Assembly: GCF_016649425.1 (NCBI RefSeq)
Contig: NZ_JADRCR010000001.1
Location: 434,001-498,000 of the forward strand
Source: Limnobaculum allomyrinae
Lineage (GTDB): Bacteria; Pseudomonadota; Gammaproteobacteria; Enterobacterales; Enterobacteriaceae
Length of the DNA: 64,000 nt
Direction: 5' to 3'
In this document: piece after piece, positions 9,709 through 22,095 of the stretch
Layout: the number at the start of each line of letters is the position of its first letter
Position numbering within the stretch: position 1 is the first letter of the stretch
Made by a program: the position numbers and the translations under genes
Notes under the pieces: model-generated
Told to the model about the DNA's origin: nothing
Database searches by the model: none
Seen by the model: only the letters and a program-made list of their open reading frames with translations

Positions 9709-10320
9709 TTACAGTGCAGAACGCAATGCTTCACGGATCAGGGTTTCACTGTCAGCACCCGGTGTTACCACTTTGCTAACCAGTCTGCTGGCTTCCTGCG
9801 GTTTATACCCCAAAGAAACCAGTGCAGATACCGCTTCAGATTCCGCATCGTTATCCGCGCTTTTCGACGGGCTAAGCGGAAGCAAATCATTATTGTTGTT
9901 AAACAGATCGCCATTAAGCCCTTTGAAGCGATCTTTCATTTCCACCACTAAACGTTCAGCAGTTTTCTTTCCAACACCCGGGAGTTTAACTAATATGCTA
10001 ATTTGCTCTTGTTCAACCGCGTGAACAAATTGCTGCGCTGACATACCAGAGAGAATAGCCAAAGCTAGCTTTGGCCCTACGCCATTCACTTTAATCAATT
10101 CGCGAAACAGTGCCCGCTCCTGCTTATCATTAAAGCCATATAGCAATTGAGCATCTTCACGCACTACAAAATGAGTGAAAATAATGGCTTCCTGACCCCG
10201 ATCGGGTAATTCATAAAAACAGCTCATTGGCATAAACACTTCATAACCAACACCATTTACCTCAAGCAAAACTTCAGGTGGCTGTTTTTCCAGAATAACT
10301 CCACGTAAACGACCAATCAC
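9709..10320 (-). CDS. ruvA: Holliday junction-binding protein RuvA
   Basis: The 203-residue protein begins [28 protein letters not shown], the OB-fold N terminus. Two helix-hairpin-helix motifs follow ([14 protein letters not shown] and [14 protein letters not shown]), then a linker and the C-terminal domain [20 protein letters not shown], that contacts RuvB. It binds four-way junctions as a tetramer. It is the first gene of the ruvAB unit and lies behind a LexA operator. Confidence 0.97.
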   Translation of the reverse strand: MIGRLRGVILEKQPPEVLLEVNGVGYEVFMPMSCFYELPDRGQEAIIFTHFVVREDAQLLYGFNDKQERALFRELIKVNGVGPKLALAILSGMSAQQFVHAVEQEQISILVKLPGVGKKTAERLVVEMKDRFKGLNGDLFNNNNDLLPLSPSKSADNDAESEAVSALVSLGYKPQEASRLVSKVVTPGADSETLIREALRSAL

Positions 10321-10427
10321 GACTCAGGCTCCTTATGGCTTACACAGGGCAGAAACTGAAGATAAACGTTCGTCTTAAGTGGGCTGCCGCTCAATATCTC
10401 TATTTATACACGTATTACAAACAAAAG

Positions 10428-10443
10428 CTGGATAAATATCCAG
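10428..10443 (-). promoter_or_regulatory. LexA (SOS) box for ruvAB
   Basis: CTGGATAAATATCCAG fits CTG-N10-CAG and closely resembles the E. coli ruvA operator (CTGGATATCTATCCAG, from memory). It is 108 bases upstream of ruvA. The surrounding palindrome ACAAAAGCTGG/CCAGCTTTTGT (10421-10450) also ends in TTTTGTT on the minus strand, so the same sequence could act as the ruvC terminator. Confidence 0.8.
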
Positions 10444-10497
10444 CTTTTGTTCTATTTATTTGATCGCCGCATCACTTAGCATCAGCATTTCACTCAA

Positions 10498-11022
10498 TCA
10501 TTCTCCAACTCGCCCGCGAGCCAGCGTTAATCTGGCGTTGCCCATGCGAATGGTATTTTGACTCAGGTGACAGTGGGTAATAGCAATTGCCAGCGCATCA
10601 GCAGCATCGGCCTGTGGGTTAGCCGCCAGTTTAAGCAAGGTTCTCACCATGTGCTGTACCTGTGATTTTTCTGCGGCTCCGTGCCCGACTACCGTTTGTT
10701 TAACCTGACGAGCAGCATATTCAAATACCGGTAAATCCGCATTGACTGCGGCAACAATTGCCGCACCACGCGCCTGCCCCAGTTTTAATGCTGAGTCAGC
10801 ATTACGAGCCATAAATACTTGTTCAATGGCGAAGAAATCGGGCTGAAACTGGGTGATAATTTCACTGACGCCGGCGTAGACCAGCTTAAGGCGAGTGGGA
10901 AGATCGTCGACAGCGGTGCGAATGCAACCGCTACCGAGATACTCTAGCTTACGCCCCTGCTGACGAATTACGCCGTAACCGGTAATTCGCGAGCCGGGGT
11001 CAATGCCAAGAATAATGGCCAT
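10498..11022 (-). CDS. ruvC: Holliday junction resolvase RuvC
   Basis: The 174-residue endonuclease has the catalytic acidic residues in [14 protein letters not shown] (Asp7), FAIEQVF (Glu near 68) and [15 protein letters not shown] (two Asp near 140). It resolves Holliday junctions with RuvAB. Its start overlaps the yebC stop by one base (TAATG), indicating translational coupling. It is separated from ruvA by the LexA box, so it belongs to the upstream aspS-nudB-yebC transcript. Confidence 0.97.
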   Translation of the reverse strand: MAIILGIDPGSRITGYGVIRQQGRKLEYLGSGCIRTAVDDLPTRLKLVYAGVSEIITQFQPDFFAIEQVFMARNADSALKLGQARGAAIVAAVNADLPVFEYAARQVKQTVVGHGAAEKSQVQHMVRTLLKLAANPQADAADALAIAITHCHLSQNTIRMGNARLTLARGRVGE

Positions 11023-11765
11023 TAAAGCGTTGCCGCAACCTCATCAGAGATTTCACCATTGTGGTAAACCTCTTGAACGTCATCGGAATCTTCCAGCATA
11101 TCAATCAAACGTAGCAGTTTTGGTGCAGTTTCTGCATCCAGTTCTGCTTTGGTTGATGGGATCAGGGAAACCTCAGCCGCGATAGCCACCAGACCCGCTG
11201 CATCCAGCGCATCTTTCACATCACCAAAGCTTTCTGGTGTGGTGAAAACATCGATAGCGCCATCATCATAAGTCACAGCGTCGTCTGCACCCGCTTCTAA
11301 TGCTGCGTCCATTACCGCATCTTCATCGGTACCTTCCGCATAGGAAATCACGCCTTTCTTAGTAAACAGATAAGAAACGGAACCGTCAGTACCCAGGTTA
11401 CCACCAGTTTTAGTAAACGCATGGCGAACTTCAGATACAGTACGGTTACGGTTATCACTCAAACACTCAACCATAACCGCTGTACCGCCAGGACCGTAAC
11501 CTTCATAAATGATGGTTTCCATATCGTTATCATCACCACCACCCACACCGCGGGCAATAGCGCGGTTTAAGGTATCCCGCGTCATGTTGTTTGATAACGC
11601 TTTATCGATAGCAGCACGTAAACGCGGGTTCGATCCTGGGTCACCACCACCTAATTTGGCTGCTGTGACCAGTTCACGAATGATTTTTGTAAAAATTTTA
11701 CCGCGTTTTGCATCTTGTGCCGCTTTACGATGCTTGGTATTGGCCCATTTACTATGACCTGCCAT
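11022..11765 (-). CDS. yebC: YebC/PmpR-family DNA-binding protein
   Basis: The 247-residue protein starts with the family signature [27 protein letters not shown] and includes [17 protein letters not shown] and [23 protein letters not shown]. YebC proteins are cytoplasmic. They have been described as transcriptional regulators and, more recently, as factors that help ribosomes through proline stretches. The position before ruvC is the usual enterobacterial one. Confidence 0.96.
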   Translation of the reverse strand: MAGHSKWANTKHRKAAQDAKRGKIFTKIIRELVTAAKLGGGDPGSNPRLRAAIDKALSNNMTRDTLNRAIARGVGGGDDNDMETIIYEGYGPGGTAVMVECLSDNRNRTVSEVRHAFTKTGGNLGTDGSVSYLFTKKGVISYAEGTDEDAVMDAALEAGADDAVTYDDGAIDVFTTPESFGDVKDALDAAGLVAIAAEVSLIPSTKAELDAETAPKLLRLIDMLEDSDDVQEVYHNGEISDEVAATL

Positions 11766-11796
11766 AAAAAATCTCCAGTCGAAAGCCGGTTAAGGC

Positions 11797-12240
11797 TTAA
11801 TGAGAAATAACAAATTCTTCAATCGCCTGCCGATTGCTCCACGATTTTGTCAGTTGAGCAGCCTGCGTTTTTTCCAACCATTGGTAAGCATGATGTTCAG
11901 TCAACACAATCTCACGCTCGCTGGGTAGTGCCAGACAAAACCAATGTTCCAGATTATGCGTTGTACCTGGCGCATAACGGTGGCGAAAATGTGTGAAAAT
12001 TTCAAATTCAACACTGCGTTGACAGTCTTGCAGAATCAGCGTTTCTGCCTGAATATCAATGCCAACCTCTTCCTTGACCTCGCGCAGCGCCGTTTGTTCC
12101 GTAGACTCTCCCGCTTCCAGACTACCGGTAACCGATTGCCAAAAGTCAGGATCGTCGTTACGTTGTAATATAAGCACCCGTCCGCTATCACGGCTGTAGA
12201 TCACAACCAGCACAGATTCCGGGCGCTTAAACTGCTTCAT
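11797..12240 (-). CDS. nudB: Dihydroneopterin triphosphate diphosphatase NudB
   Basis: The 147-residue Nudix hydrolase has the Nudix box GSLEAGESTEQTALREVKEEVGID at about residues 37-60. NudB removes pyrophosphate from dihydroneopterin triphosphate, the second step of folate synthesis. The start follows the aspS stop by one base, so the genes are co-transcribed. The N terminus MKQFKRPESVLVVIY matches E. coli NudB. Confidence 0.94.
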   Translation of the reverse strand: MKQFKRPESVLVVIYSRDSGRVLILQRNDDPDFWQSVTGSLEAGESTEQTALREVKEEVGIDIQAETLILQDCQRSVEFEIFTHFRHRYAPGTTHNLEHWFCLALPSEREIVLTEHHAYQWLEKTQAAQLTKSWSNRQAIEEFVISH

Positions 12241-12241
12241 A

Positions 12242-14014
12242 TTACTTGTCTGACTTCTCTGTGACTACGCTGATAGATAGCTCTTTCAACGATGCCGGAT
12301 TAGCGTAGCTTGGTGCTTCAGTCATCAGACAAGACGCTGCCGTCGTTTTCGGGAAGGCAATAACGTCACGAATATTTTCAGTACCGGTCAGTAACATGAC
12401 TAAACGGTCCAGACCAAATGCAATCCCTGCATGCGGCGGTGTACCATATTTTAGCGCATCCAGTAAGAAACCAAATTTCTCACGCTGTTCCTGTTCATTA
12501 ATACCCAGAATACCAAATACGGCTTGTTGCATTTGACCACTGTAGATACGAACTGAACCACCACCCACTTCATAACCATTCAGTACCATGTCGTAAGCAT
12601 TGGCAATAGCTGACTCAGGATCCGCAACCAATTGCTCAGGAGTCATCTCTTTTGGTGAAGTAAACGGATGGTGCATTGCCGTTAAGCCACCTTCTCCGTC
12701 ATCTTCAAACATAGGGAAGTCGATAACCCACAACGGTGCCCAACTGTTTTCATTAGTGATCTTCAGGTCACGACCCACTTTCAGTCGCAGTGCCCCCATG
12801 GCGTCGGTTGCTACTTTAAAGCTGTCAGCACCAAATAACAGAATATCGCCATCTTTTGCCTGAGTACGTTCCAGCATCGCTTCGATAATCTCAGCAGTGA
12901 GGAATTTAGCTACCGGACTCTGTACGCCATCCATGCCACCATTACGATCGTTGACCTTCATCCAGGCCAGACCTTTAGCACCATAAATAGAAACAAACTG
13001 AGTGTAGTCATCAATTTGTTTACGGGTTAATTGCGCACCACCGGGTACACAAAGCACTGCAACACGACCTTTAGGGTCGTTTGCCGGGCCAGAGAATACT
13101 TTGAAATCAACATCTTTCAACAAGTCAGCAACGTCAACCAGCTCCATTGGGTTACGCAGATCCGGTTTGTCAGAACCGTAACGGCGCATCGCTTCAGCGA
13201 AGGTCATGCTTGGGAACTGGCCTAAATCAACACCTTTCACATCTGCCCACAGTTCACGAACCATTTTTTCCATAATGGCCCGAACCTGTTCTGCACTCAT
13301 AAAGGAGGTTTCGACGTCGATTTGGGTAAATTCTGGCTGACGATCTGCCCGTAAATCTTCATCGCGGAAACACTTCACGATTTGATAATATCGGTCAAAA
13401 CCGGACATCATCAGCAACTGTTTAAACAGTTGAGGGGACTGAGGCAGAGCATAGAATTTGCCTTTATGTACCCGGCTTGGCACCAGATAGTCACGAGCAC
13501 CTTCCGGTGTCGCTTTAGTTAGCATTGGGGTTTCAATATCCAAAAAACCGTTGCTATCCATATAGCGACGAACAAATGCCGTAATACGCGCTCGGGCTTT
13601 CAGGCGTTCTGCCATTTCCGGGCGACGCAGATCCAGATAGCGATATTTCAGGCGCTGCTCTTCAGTATTATTTTGGTTAGAATCCAGCGGCAATGGCTCT
13701 GAACGGTTAATGATATTCAGCGTATGGGCGAAAATTTCTACGCCACCGGTTGCCATATCTTTGTTTGCCTGACTTTCAGGACGGGCACGTACGGTTCCAA
13801 CGATCTGGATGCAGTACTCATTACGTAACTCAGAGGCTTGTTCATATGCAGCTTTGCAATCAGGATCAAAAAATACCTGCACAATACCTTCGCGGTCACG
13901 CATATCGATAAAAATTAAGCCACCTAAGTCACGACGACGATTGACCCAGCCGCACAGGGTTACTTCTTGCCCAACGTGAGTGGTATTGAGCTGTCCACAA
14001 TAATGAGTACGCAT
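12242..14014 (-). CDS. aspS: Aspartyl-tRNA synthetase
   Basis: The 590-residue class II synthetase has an N-terminal OB-fold anticodon-binding domain ([24 protein letters not shown]), motif 2 in [20 protein letters not shown], the bacterial GAD insertion domain in the middle, and motif 3 [15 protein letters not shown] near the C terminus. It charges tRNA-Asp in the cytoplasm. Length equals E. coli AspS. It heads the aspS-nudB-yebC-ruvC transcript, possibly after the small zinc-ribbon gene. Confidence 0.98.
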   Translation of the reverse strand: MRTHYCGQLNTTHVGQEVTLCGWVNRRRDLGGLIFIDMRDREGIVQVFFDPDCKAAYEQASELRNEYCIQIVGTVRARPESQANKDMATGGVEIFAHTLNIINRSEPLPLDSNQNNTEEQRLKYRYLDLRRPEMAERLKARARITAFVRRYMDSNGFLDIETPMLTKATPEGARDYLVPSRVHKGKFYALPQSPQLFKQLLMMSGFDRYYQIVKCFRDEDLRADRQPEFTQIDVETSFMSAEQVRAIMEKMVRELWADVKGVDLGQFPSMTFAEAMRRYGSDKPDLRNPMELVDVADLLKDVDFKVFSGPANDPKGRVAVLCVPGGAQLTRKQIDDYTQFVSIYGAKGLAWMKVNDRNGGMDGVQSPVAKFLTAEIIEAMLERTQAKDGDILLFGADSFKVATDAMGALRLKVGRDLKITNENSWAPLWVIDFPMFEDDGEGGLTAMHHPFTSPKEMTPEQLVADPESAIANAYDMVLNGYEVGGGSVRIYSGQMQQAVFGILGINEQEQREKFGFLLDALKYGTPPHAGIAFGLDRLVMLLTGTENIRDVIAFPKTTAASCLMTEAPSYANPASLKELSISVVTEKSDK

Positions 14015-14028
14015 AACGATCTATCCTT

Positions 14029-14289
14029 TTATTCAGCTAATGCTGCGCCCGGGCAATTCGCCTGACAGGCCCCAGCACAAGGGGTATCTGATGAAGTATT
14101 CTTACGGCTTTGCGGGGCTTCACTCGCATACCAGCCGGAACCTTTCAAATGAAAATTTCCCGGGGAGACCAATTTAACTAATGCTGATTCACCACACTCC
14201 GGACATTCGACCAAAGGGGCATCCGCTAACTTCTGTAATTTATCCAGACGATGGTGGCAAATACCACACTCATATTCATAAATAGGCAT
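14029..14289 (-). CDS. FmdB-type zinc-ribbon protein
   Basis: The 86-residue protein begins MPIYEYECGICHHRLDKLQKL and has a second CPECG pair, the FmdB/CxxC_CXXC_SSSS regulatory domain, followed by GNFHLKGSGWYASE. A cysteine-containing tail (CAGACQANCPG) ends it. The function of these small proteins is not established. The stop lies 14 bases before the aspS start, so it probably shares the aspS promoter. Confidence 0.85.
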   Translation of the reverse strand: MPIYEYECGICHHRLDKLQKLADAPLVECPECGESALVKLVSPGNFHLKGSGWYASEAPQSRKNTSSDTPCAGACQANCPGAALAE

Positions 14290-14710
14290 AATAATGATTC
14301 TGAATACCGATCGTTTGTTATTTCATTCAGGATGAAGCTGAAATGTTAACCCATAGCGTCACCCAAAAGGCGGCTATTATAAAGGAAATTATCACTGCCG
14401 ATAAGTGCTACATCAGGTGACATCAACCTGATTCAAACTAATTTATGCTTAAACGAACAAAAAATCAGCACTCTTGTTTTTAAAATCTGCTCGTTTACTT
14501 ATTTCTGAACAAGAATTATGACGTTGCTTTATCCACAACTTTGCTAATTATTTCCCTGAAAATTAAATTTGATGATAATAATTCAACTTTATCGTCATAT
14601 TTTTTGTCTTATAAAATAATAAGTAAGCTAAACTTATTTCTTTATAGCGGAATTTTTTGCTATATCCGGTTATTATTCTGTTGCAAAAAATCATATCTGT
14701 GGGGTGATAA
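14290..14710. other. Intergenic region between divergent zinc-ribbon/aspS and yecN
   Basis: This 421-bp AT-rich stretch contains the candidate leftward promoter near 14.38-14.40 kb and must hold the rightward yecN promoter. I see no convincing gene or repeat in it. Confidence 0.6.
14376..14404 (-). promoter_or_regulatory. Candidate promoter for the zinc-ribbon/aspS operon
   Basis: On the minus strand a perfect TATAAT (14376-14381) is preceded after 17 bp by TTATCG (14399-14404), a weak -35. It lies about 90 bases upstream of the zinc-ribbon start. Confidence 0.45.
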
Positions 14711-16948
<2,238 letters not shown>

Positions 16949-16983
16949 CTCTCGGTCTGTTTAGCGGATTAAAGGATTAAACC

Positions 16984-17823
16984 ATGATATTTTGCAGACC
17001 CGTTATTTCTCTGTTTGCCATTGTATTCAGTGGCTGCTTTTTACTTAGCGGCTGCACAATGCAAATTTCGGAAAAAGAAGATGACCAGCCTGGTACCGCC
17101 AATGCACTTCCGGTAGAGATCCAGATGCAACGTCTTCACTCCTATCCTGAAGGCGGAAGTCTGGTTATTCCAGCTACGGAAATGGCTGCTGGTGATATTC
17201 TGTTAACCTCACCTTATGGGCCTACCTCATTAGGCATCCGTCTGTTTAGCGCTTCAACGGTTAGCCATGCCGCAATTTATTTAGGCAACGACCAGGTCGT
17301 TGAGGCGGTTGGTGGCAGTGGAGTACAAATCGTTTCTCTGGATAAAGTGATGGATCACAACTCCAAGATTATTGTCTTCCGGGTGCCTGAATTATCAGTA
17401 GAACAAGCATTAGCCATTCGTGACTTCTCAGAGTCACAGGTTGGTCAACGCTATAACTATAATGGTGTGGCTTTGATGGCACCGTTTATGATGACACGTC
17501 AGTTATGTAGCCTGAATCCATTCTCTGAAAAATTCCGCAATAGTTGCATTAGCACATTAGCTAAAGTTCAACTGGGCTCAGACGATGATGCCAAAGGTAG
17601 CTTTTTCTGTTCCCAGTTTGTCATTGAAGCCTACAATCGAGCCGGACGTCCTATCACTGCTTCCGATCCGGTTTGGGTCAGCCCTGTAGATCTACTTCAT
17701 ATGCGCGAAGGTGATGTCGCCTCGTTGACCCCAAATAAACCACTGTTGTATGTAGGCCATCTGAAAAAAGGTATCGTTGAAAACACTACCGCTTCGATTC
17801 AGGACTTCTTTAGCTTCAAGTAA
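16984..17823 (+). CDS. yaeF: YaeF/YiiX-type lipoprotein, permuted papain-fold hydrolase
   Basis: The 279-residue protein has a lipoprotein signal with lipobox LLSGC at residue 25. The circularly permuted NlpC/P60-papain domain (DUF830) shows the catalytic histidine region STVSHAAIYLGNDQVVEAVG and the catalytic cysteine in SFFCSQFVIEAYNRAG. The MMTRQLCSLNPFSEKFRNSC and LYVGHLKKGI stretches match E. coli YaeF. A role as an amidase or thioesterase is inferred from the fold, and the substrate is unknown. It sits just after cmoB rather than near proS as in E. coli. Confidence 0.85.
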   Translation: MIFCRPVISLFAIVFSGCFLLSGCTMQISEKEDDQPGTANALPVEIQMQRLHSYPEGGSLVIPATEMAAGDILLTSPYGPTSLGIRLFSASTVSHAAIYLGNDQVVEAVGGSGVQIVSLDKVMDHNSKIIVFRVPELSVEQALAIRDFSESQVGQRYNYNGVALMAPFMMTRQLCSLNPFSEKFRNSCISTLAKVQLGSDDDAKGSFFCSQFVIEAYNRAGRPITASDPVWVSPVDLLHMREGDVASLTPNKPLLYVGHLKKGIVENTTASIQDFFSFK

Positions 17824-17977
17824 CAGGGATAAGCCAAATTTCAGCATGGTTTATTTGATCTTTTCAAGATCTGGGGTAATCATTAATCCATTGTTAATCA
17901 TTACACTCCGGCATTCACTCTTGTCTTACTTACACTTTTAAGGGATGTCGTACCTTTATAAAAATACAGGAGATTAT

Positions 17978-19207
17978 ATGAAGAGAAAGCGCATGGATGG
18001 TTCAGCAACCACAGCAATTTACCGCAATATCATTATTGGATTATCTTCTCTTGTTACTTTTCCCGCTTTAGCTAATACCGAACCATCAGCAATGCCTTCC
18101 GTTGAAACCATGGCTTATGTTGCCACCTATAATCCTAATGGCGAAGGTATCTACCTGATGAAGGTAGACAAAGAGGGTTCGCTTACAAAAGATAAACTGG
18201 TTAGCAATATTCCTAATGCTGCGCAAATGGTATTAGACAACAACAGCAAACATCTTTATGTCGCCAGTGAAGTCGTGAACTACAACGGTGGAAAACATGG
18301 TTCACTCACGGCTTATGCCGTAAATAGCCAGGATGGCAGTTTGAAAAAGCTGAATGAAGTTGACTCTCAGGGCGCTGGCCCGGTCTATCTTTCAATTCAC
18401 CCCGATGGTAGGTATCTGCTGGTGGCAAACTATATTAGCGGCTCCATCGCCAGTTTCCCGATTAATAAAGATGGTTCGCTGGGGCGTCCGGCATCGGTCA
18501 AACAAAGTAGTGGAGAACCAGGAGCAAGTAAGCCCGCAGCGGCTGTCGAAGGCAGTTTCGCTTTTAGCGATCATGATGGTCCCCATGCTCATATGATAGC
18601 CAGCGATCCTGATGGTAAATTTGTTTACTCTACTGACCTGGGGTTAGACCGTATTTATCAATGGCGGATGGATAGCAGTAATGGCGTTCTTTCAGCTAAC
18701 AATCCACCTTTTATCGCTGCATCATCAGCAGGTGCCGGCCCTCGCCATTTTGTTTTTCACCCAACGAATAAACATGTCTATTTGATTAATGAAGAGTCCT
18801 CCACGCTGAGCATCTATTTATTTGATGCCGAAAATGGAAAACTGACAGAACAACAAACGGTCTCATCGCTGCCTGATGGATATAAAGGAACCAGCTTCGC
18901 TTCTGGCTTGGTGCTCAGCCAGGATGGTCATCATCTGTATGTAGCGAATCGTCTGCATAACAGTATTTCTCATTTCAATATTAATGAGAACGGTAGCTTA
19001 ACGCTGGCGGATAATATTTGGACGCATGGTGACTACACTCGTACGCTGGTTATTTCCCCGGATGGTCAGTCACTGTACGCCATGAACCAGCGTAGCGATA
19101 ACATCACTCAATTTAACCTCGACCCAACCAATGGCAAACTGACATTCACTCATCGCTTTACCCCTGTCGGTAGTCCATCGCAAATGCTGTTTATTACTCA
19201 TCAGTAG
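17978..19207 (+). CDS. Periplasmic lactonase-family beta-propeller protein
   Basis: The start at 17978 is preceded by AGGAG, giving 409 residues. An open frame from 17945 adds 11 residues without a better ribosome site. A signal peptide ends near FPALA, so this member is exported, unlike cytosolic 6-phosphogluconolactonase. The body is a seven-bladed propeller of the Pgl/carboxymuconate-lactonizing type, with repeated blades such as SIHPDGRYLLVANYISGSI, DPDGKFVYSTDLGLDRI, GAGPRHFVFHP and SQDGHHLYVANRLHNSI. Substrate unknown. A shared terminator separates it from cutC. Confidence 0.82.
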   Translation: MKRKRMDGSATTAIYRNIIIGLSSLVTFPALANTEPSAMPSVETMAYVATYNPNGEGIYLMKVDKEGSLTKDKLVSNIPNAAQMVLDNNSKHLYVASEVVNYNGGKHGSLTAYAVNSQDGSLKKLNEVDSQGAGPVYLSIHPDGRYLLVANYISGSIASFPINKDGSLGRPASVKQSSGEPGASKPAAAVEGSFAFSDHDGPHAHMIASDPDGKFVYSTDLGLDRIYQWRMDSSNGVLSANNPPFIAASSAGAGPRHFVFHPTNKHVYLINEESSTLSIYLFDAENGKLTEQQTVSSLPDGYKGTSFASGLVLSQDGHHLYVANRLHNSISHFNINENGSLTLADNIWTHGDYTRTLVISPDGQSLYAMNQRSDNITQFNLDPTNGKLTFTHRFTPVGSPSQMLFITHQ

Positions 19208-19245
19208 TTAGCCACTCTCTAAAATTTGATGAAAATAACAAAGTA

Positions 19246-19272
19246 AAAAGGCCAGATTGATATCTGGCCTTT
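19246..19272. terminator. Bidirectional terminator between the lactonase gene and cutC
   Basis: The stem AAAGGCCAGA/TCTGGCCTTT around GATA lies between the convergent stops. A-runs and T-runs on both sides suit both strands. Confidence 0.8.
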
Positions 19273-19289
19273 ATGTCATCCGGGGATGG

Positions 19290-20054
19290 TTACCCTATCT
19301 GTTGGCGAAACCGTACCACGCTGGGAGCAAAAACTTCCTTCATGGCCGCCACCATATCACTATCAACCTGAAACTGAGCAAATTCATCGGCCTCACTGTC
19401 AGTATTCATACTCACTCCCGCCTTACGATAACGCATGCAGGAAGGAATAGTCTGACAGGCTGAAGTATGAATCTCCTGAACCCCTGCTTCAATGAACTTA
19501 TGAATATTGGTCAGGCGAATACCTCCGCCGGGCATAATAACCGGCCGTTGGCTTTGCTGAATCAAGGTACGAATTAAGGGTAATCCAACTTCAGCAGTCT
19601 GCTGTTGTCCCGACGTCAGAATACGGTCCACTCCCAAATCCGTCAGTTGGCTCAGTGCCAGTAACGGATTAGCACACATATCAAACGCCCGATGAAAGGT
19701 AATAGACATTCCCTCCGACTGACGGAGGATTTGCTGCATACGTTCAACGTCAATATGACCGTCTTCCGTCAGGATCCCAATGACGATACCGGGGAAACCA
19801 AGATCACGAATCTGGTCAATATCACGTTTAATAATGGCAAACTCATTTTCGCTATAGCAAAAGTCCCCTCCTCTTGGACGTACAATCGGATGAACCGGAA
19901 TAGAAAGCTGATGAGAAACCCAGTCAAGCATGCCGATACTCGGCGTAATTCCCCCTTCTTGCTTGCCTGCACAAAGTTCTATACGATCCGCGCCAGCGCG
20001 TTCGGCCTTTATGGCACAATCGGCGCTATAACAACACACCTCCAGTTTTGACAT
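19290..20054 (-). CDS. cutC: CutC family protein
   Basis: Starting at the ATG ending at 20054, with AGGGGGA upstream, the protein is 254 residues and begins [30 protein letters not shown]. An open frame extending to 20105 has no family match. CutC is a TIM-barrel protein. It was linked to copper tolerance in E. coli, although that effect has been questioned. The [37 protein letters not shown] and MPGGGIR motifs are present. Confidence 0.93.
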   Translation of the reverse strand: MSKLEVCCYSADCAIKAERAGADRIELCAGKQEGGITPSIGMLDWVSHQLSIPVHPIVRPRGGDFCYSENEFAIIKRDIDQIRDLGFPGIVIGILTEDGHIDVERMQQILRQSEGMSITFHRAFDMCANPLLALSQLTDLGVDRILTSGQQQTAEVGLPLIRTLIQQSQRPVIMPGGGIRLTNIHKFIEAGVQEIHTSACQTIPSCMRYRKAGVSMNTDSEADEFAQFQVDSDMVAAMKEVFAPSVVRFRQQIG

Positions 20055-20167
20055 CTTTCCCCCTAAATCAAGTAAAAACAAAACAATTCTTGAGCAAGAG
20101 AACACATCTGGCGTAGTCTACACTTTAATAAATAACACCCAATCAAAGGCGCACTAAAGGTTTTATT

Positions 20168-21322
20168 ATGGCATCTAATTTTGATCTGTATGTGGAGCGA
20201 CGTCACACCGATAGTGATAAGTGGCATAAATATGAAGATAAGGAGATTATTCCCCTGTGGGTTGCGGATAGTGACTTTAAATCTCCTCCTTCTGTTATTG
20301 AAGCCCTACAAAAACGAATAGCCCATGGTGTATTTGGTTATGGCTACCCTTCACCTGAACTGGTTGAAGTGTTCATTCAGCGAATGAAAGAGCGCTATCA
20401 ATGGGAAGTAAAACCAGAATGGCTGGTTTTTCTACCCGGATTGGTGTGTGGATTAAACTTATGCGTTCGGGCATTAACTACTCCGGAGCAAAGTACTATT
20501 GCACCACACCCCATCTATCCTCCATTTATGAAATCTGCCCGCTTCGCTAACCGAAATCAGGTTTCTGCACCGGTTAAGCTACAAAACAAACGTTGGGTGT
20601 TAGATCTGGAGGCGACTGAGAATCAACTATCGGGTTCAGAAAAGCTCTTGTTGTTGTGTAACCCACAAAATCCTGGAGGAACTGTTTATCGTCGCCATGA
20701 ATTAGCGGCTCAGCTTGATTTTGCCCAGCGACATAATCTGATTGTTTGTTCAGATGAAATCCACTGTGATCTATTGCTGGAAAAGGGATTAGAGCACATT
20801 CCTTTTGCCTCTCTTAGCGAAGATGCAGCTCAACGTTCTGTGACGTTAATGTCTCCATCCAAGACCTTTAATATCGCCGGATTAGGCGCCTCAATTGCCA
20901 TTATTCCAAACGCAGCATTACGCCATCGCTTTACCGAAGCCAGAGCCGGTATTGTTCCCAGCGTAGATATTCTGGCTTATGTTGCGGCAACAGCAGCTTA
21001 TCAGAACGGGGATGAATGGCTGGAGGAGCAATTAACTTATCTGCGCGGTAATCGGGATCTGGTAATGGAAAGCATTAATGCGATTCCGGGGCTAAAATTA
21101 ATGCCCGTCGAAGCCACATATCTGGCCTGGATTGATGCTTCAGGATTAGCAGTAACCAATCCGCACGCATTCTTTGAGCAGGCTGGTGTGGGTTTATCTC
21201 CTGGCAGTGACTTTGGTAATCCAAACTTTGTTCGGCTGAATTTTGGCTGCCAGCGAGCGTTGCTGGAACAGGCATTAACCCGTATGGCAAATGCCGTAGC
21301 AAACTTACCCGCTTTAGTCTGA
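20168..21322 (+). CDS. MalY/PatB-type PLP-dependent C-S lyase
   Basis: The 384-residue fold-type I aminotransferase-like enzyme has the PLP-lysine site MSPSKTFNIAGLGAS, the cofactor aspartate segment VCSDEIHCDLLL and the LLCNPQNPGGTVYRRHEL motif. MalY and PatB proteins cleave cystathionine and cysteine conjugates to thiol, pyruvate and ammonia. MalY in E. coli also represses MalT, which cannot be judged here. No mal genes are adjacent. A strong terminator follows. Confidence 0.88.
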   Translation: MASNFDLYVERRHTDSDKWHKYEDKEIIPLWVADSDFKSPPSVIEALQKRIAHGVFGYGYPSPELVEVFIQRMKERYQWEVKPEWLVFLPGLVCGLNLCVRALTTPEQSTIAPHPIYPPFMKSARFANRNQVSAPVKLQNKRWVLDLEATENQLSGSEKLLLLCNPQNPGGTVYRRHELAAQLDFAQRHNLIVCSDEIHCDLLLEKGLEHIPFASLSEDAAQRSVTLMSPSKTFNIAGLGASIAIIPNAALRHRFTEARAGIVPSVDILAYVAATAAYQNGDEWLEEQLTYLRGNRDLVMESINAIPGLKLMPVEATYLAWIDASGLAVTNPHAFFEQAGVGLSPGSDFGNPNFVRLNFGCQRALLEQALTRMANAVANLPALV

Positions 21323-21328
21323 CAGAGT

Positions 21329-21364
21329 ACGGCCACGATTAAATCATAAGGTGGCCGTTTTTTC
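21329..21364 (+). terminator. Intrinsic terminator after the C-S lyase gene
   Basis: The stem ACGGCCAC/GTGGCCGT with a 14-base loop is followed by TTTTTTCC. Confidence 0.85.
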
Positions 21365-21379
21365 CTTTACTACCATCGC

Positions 21380-21940
21380 TTAACTTTCACTTCTGACCAC
21401 ATCCTGAATACTGAATGGATGAAACTTAACGGTTACTCCATTATCGGTTACCGCCAAGGTTGGATTGGGTAATCTTTCCCCTTCTCCGGTGGGATTACTG
21501 AATTTTAATTTTAGCTGTGGCATCAACAAAATATCATCTGAAAATAGCGCCAGCGCTGTTTGGTGAAAACTTTCAGGATCGCCAGGTACGACCCATTCAA
21601 CATGTTCCCAATCCTCTTGTGGATAAAGTTTATCCCCCGGATAGGGTAATTCGACACAATCGATCTGCCATTGACCAACCTGTAATGGCTCATGCAGATT
21701 AAATAAACAGATAGGACGCCCATTGATTATCTTTTCAGACATCAGCACGCCACACTGCATTAATCCCTTGCGCCAACGTTCTGCCGTGGTTTTCTGAAAA
21801 CAACGGACGGAGATATGATCCGCATGATAAGTTTCCAACGACAGCGCCAGACGCGTAAGCAATTGATGCAACTTAGCAACAAATGCCGGTAAACTCTGAT
21901 GTAAATCATTAAGCTCTGCAATATCCTTAAATGATGGCAC
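21380..21940 (-). CDS. yecM: YecM-family protein (VOC-like fold)
   Basis: The 186-residue protein is colinear with E. coli YecM: ADHISVRCFQKTTAERWR, GRPICLFNLHEPL, IDCVELPYPGDKLYPQEDWEHVEWV. The fold is related to vicinal-oxygen-chelate metalloenzymes, and DHISVR, ELPYP and WEHVE carry candidate metal ligands. The function is unknown. In E. coli yecM lies beside cutC. Here the lyase gene has been inserted between them. Confidence 0.88.
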   Translation of the reverse strand: MPSFKDIAELNDLHQSLPAFVAKLHQLLTRLALSLETYHADHISVRCFQKTTAERWRKGLMQCGVLMSEKIINGRPICLFNLHEPLQVGQWQIDCVELPYPGDKLYPQEDWEHVEWVVPGDPESFHQTALALFSDDILLMPQLKLKFSNPTGEGERLPNPTLAVTDNGVTVKFHPFSIQDVVRSES

Positions 21941-22095
21941 TTCTGTACTCCGCCTTTAATAAACGACTAACCGTTGACTATTATTCATAATAACGCCAGT
22001 TACGCAAAACCACCGTTAATGGTAGCCAGCATTTTGAGTTTGTCTCATTTTTACTTTACACTGCGATTTACTATCTGCCCCAGACCCAGAGCGCT

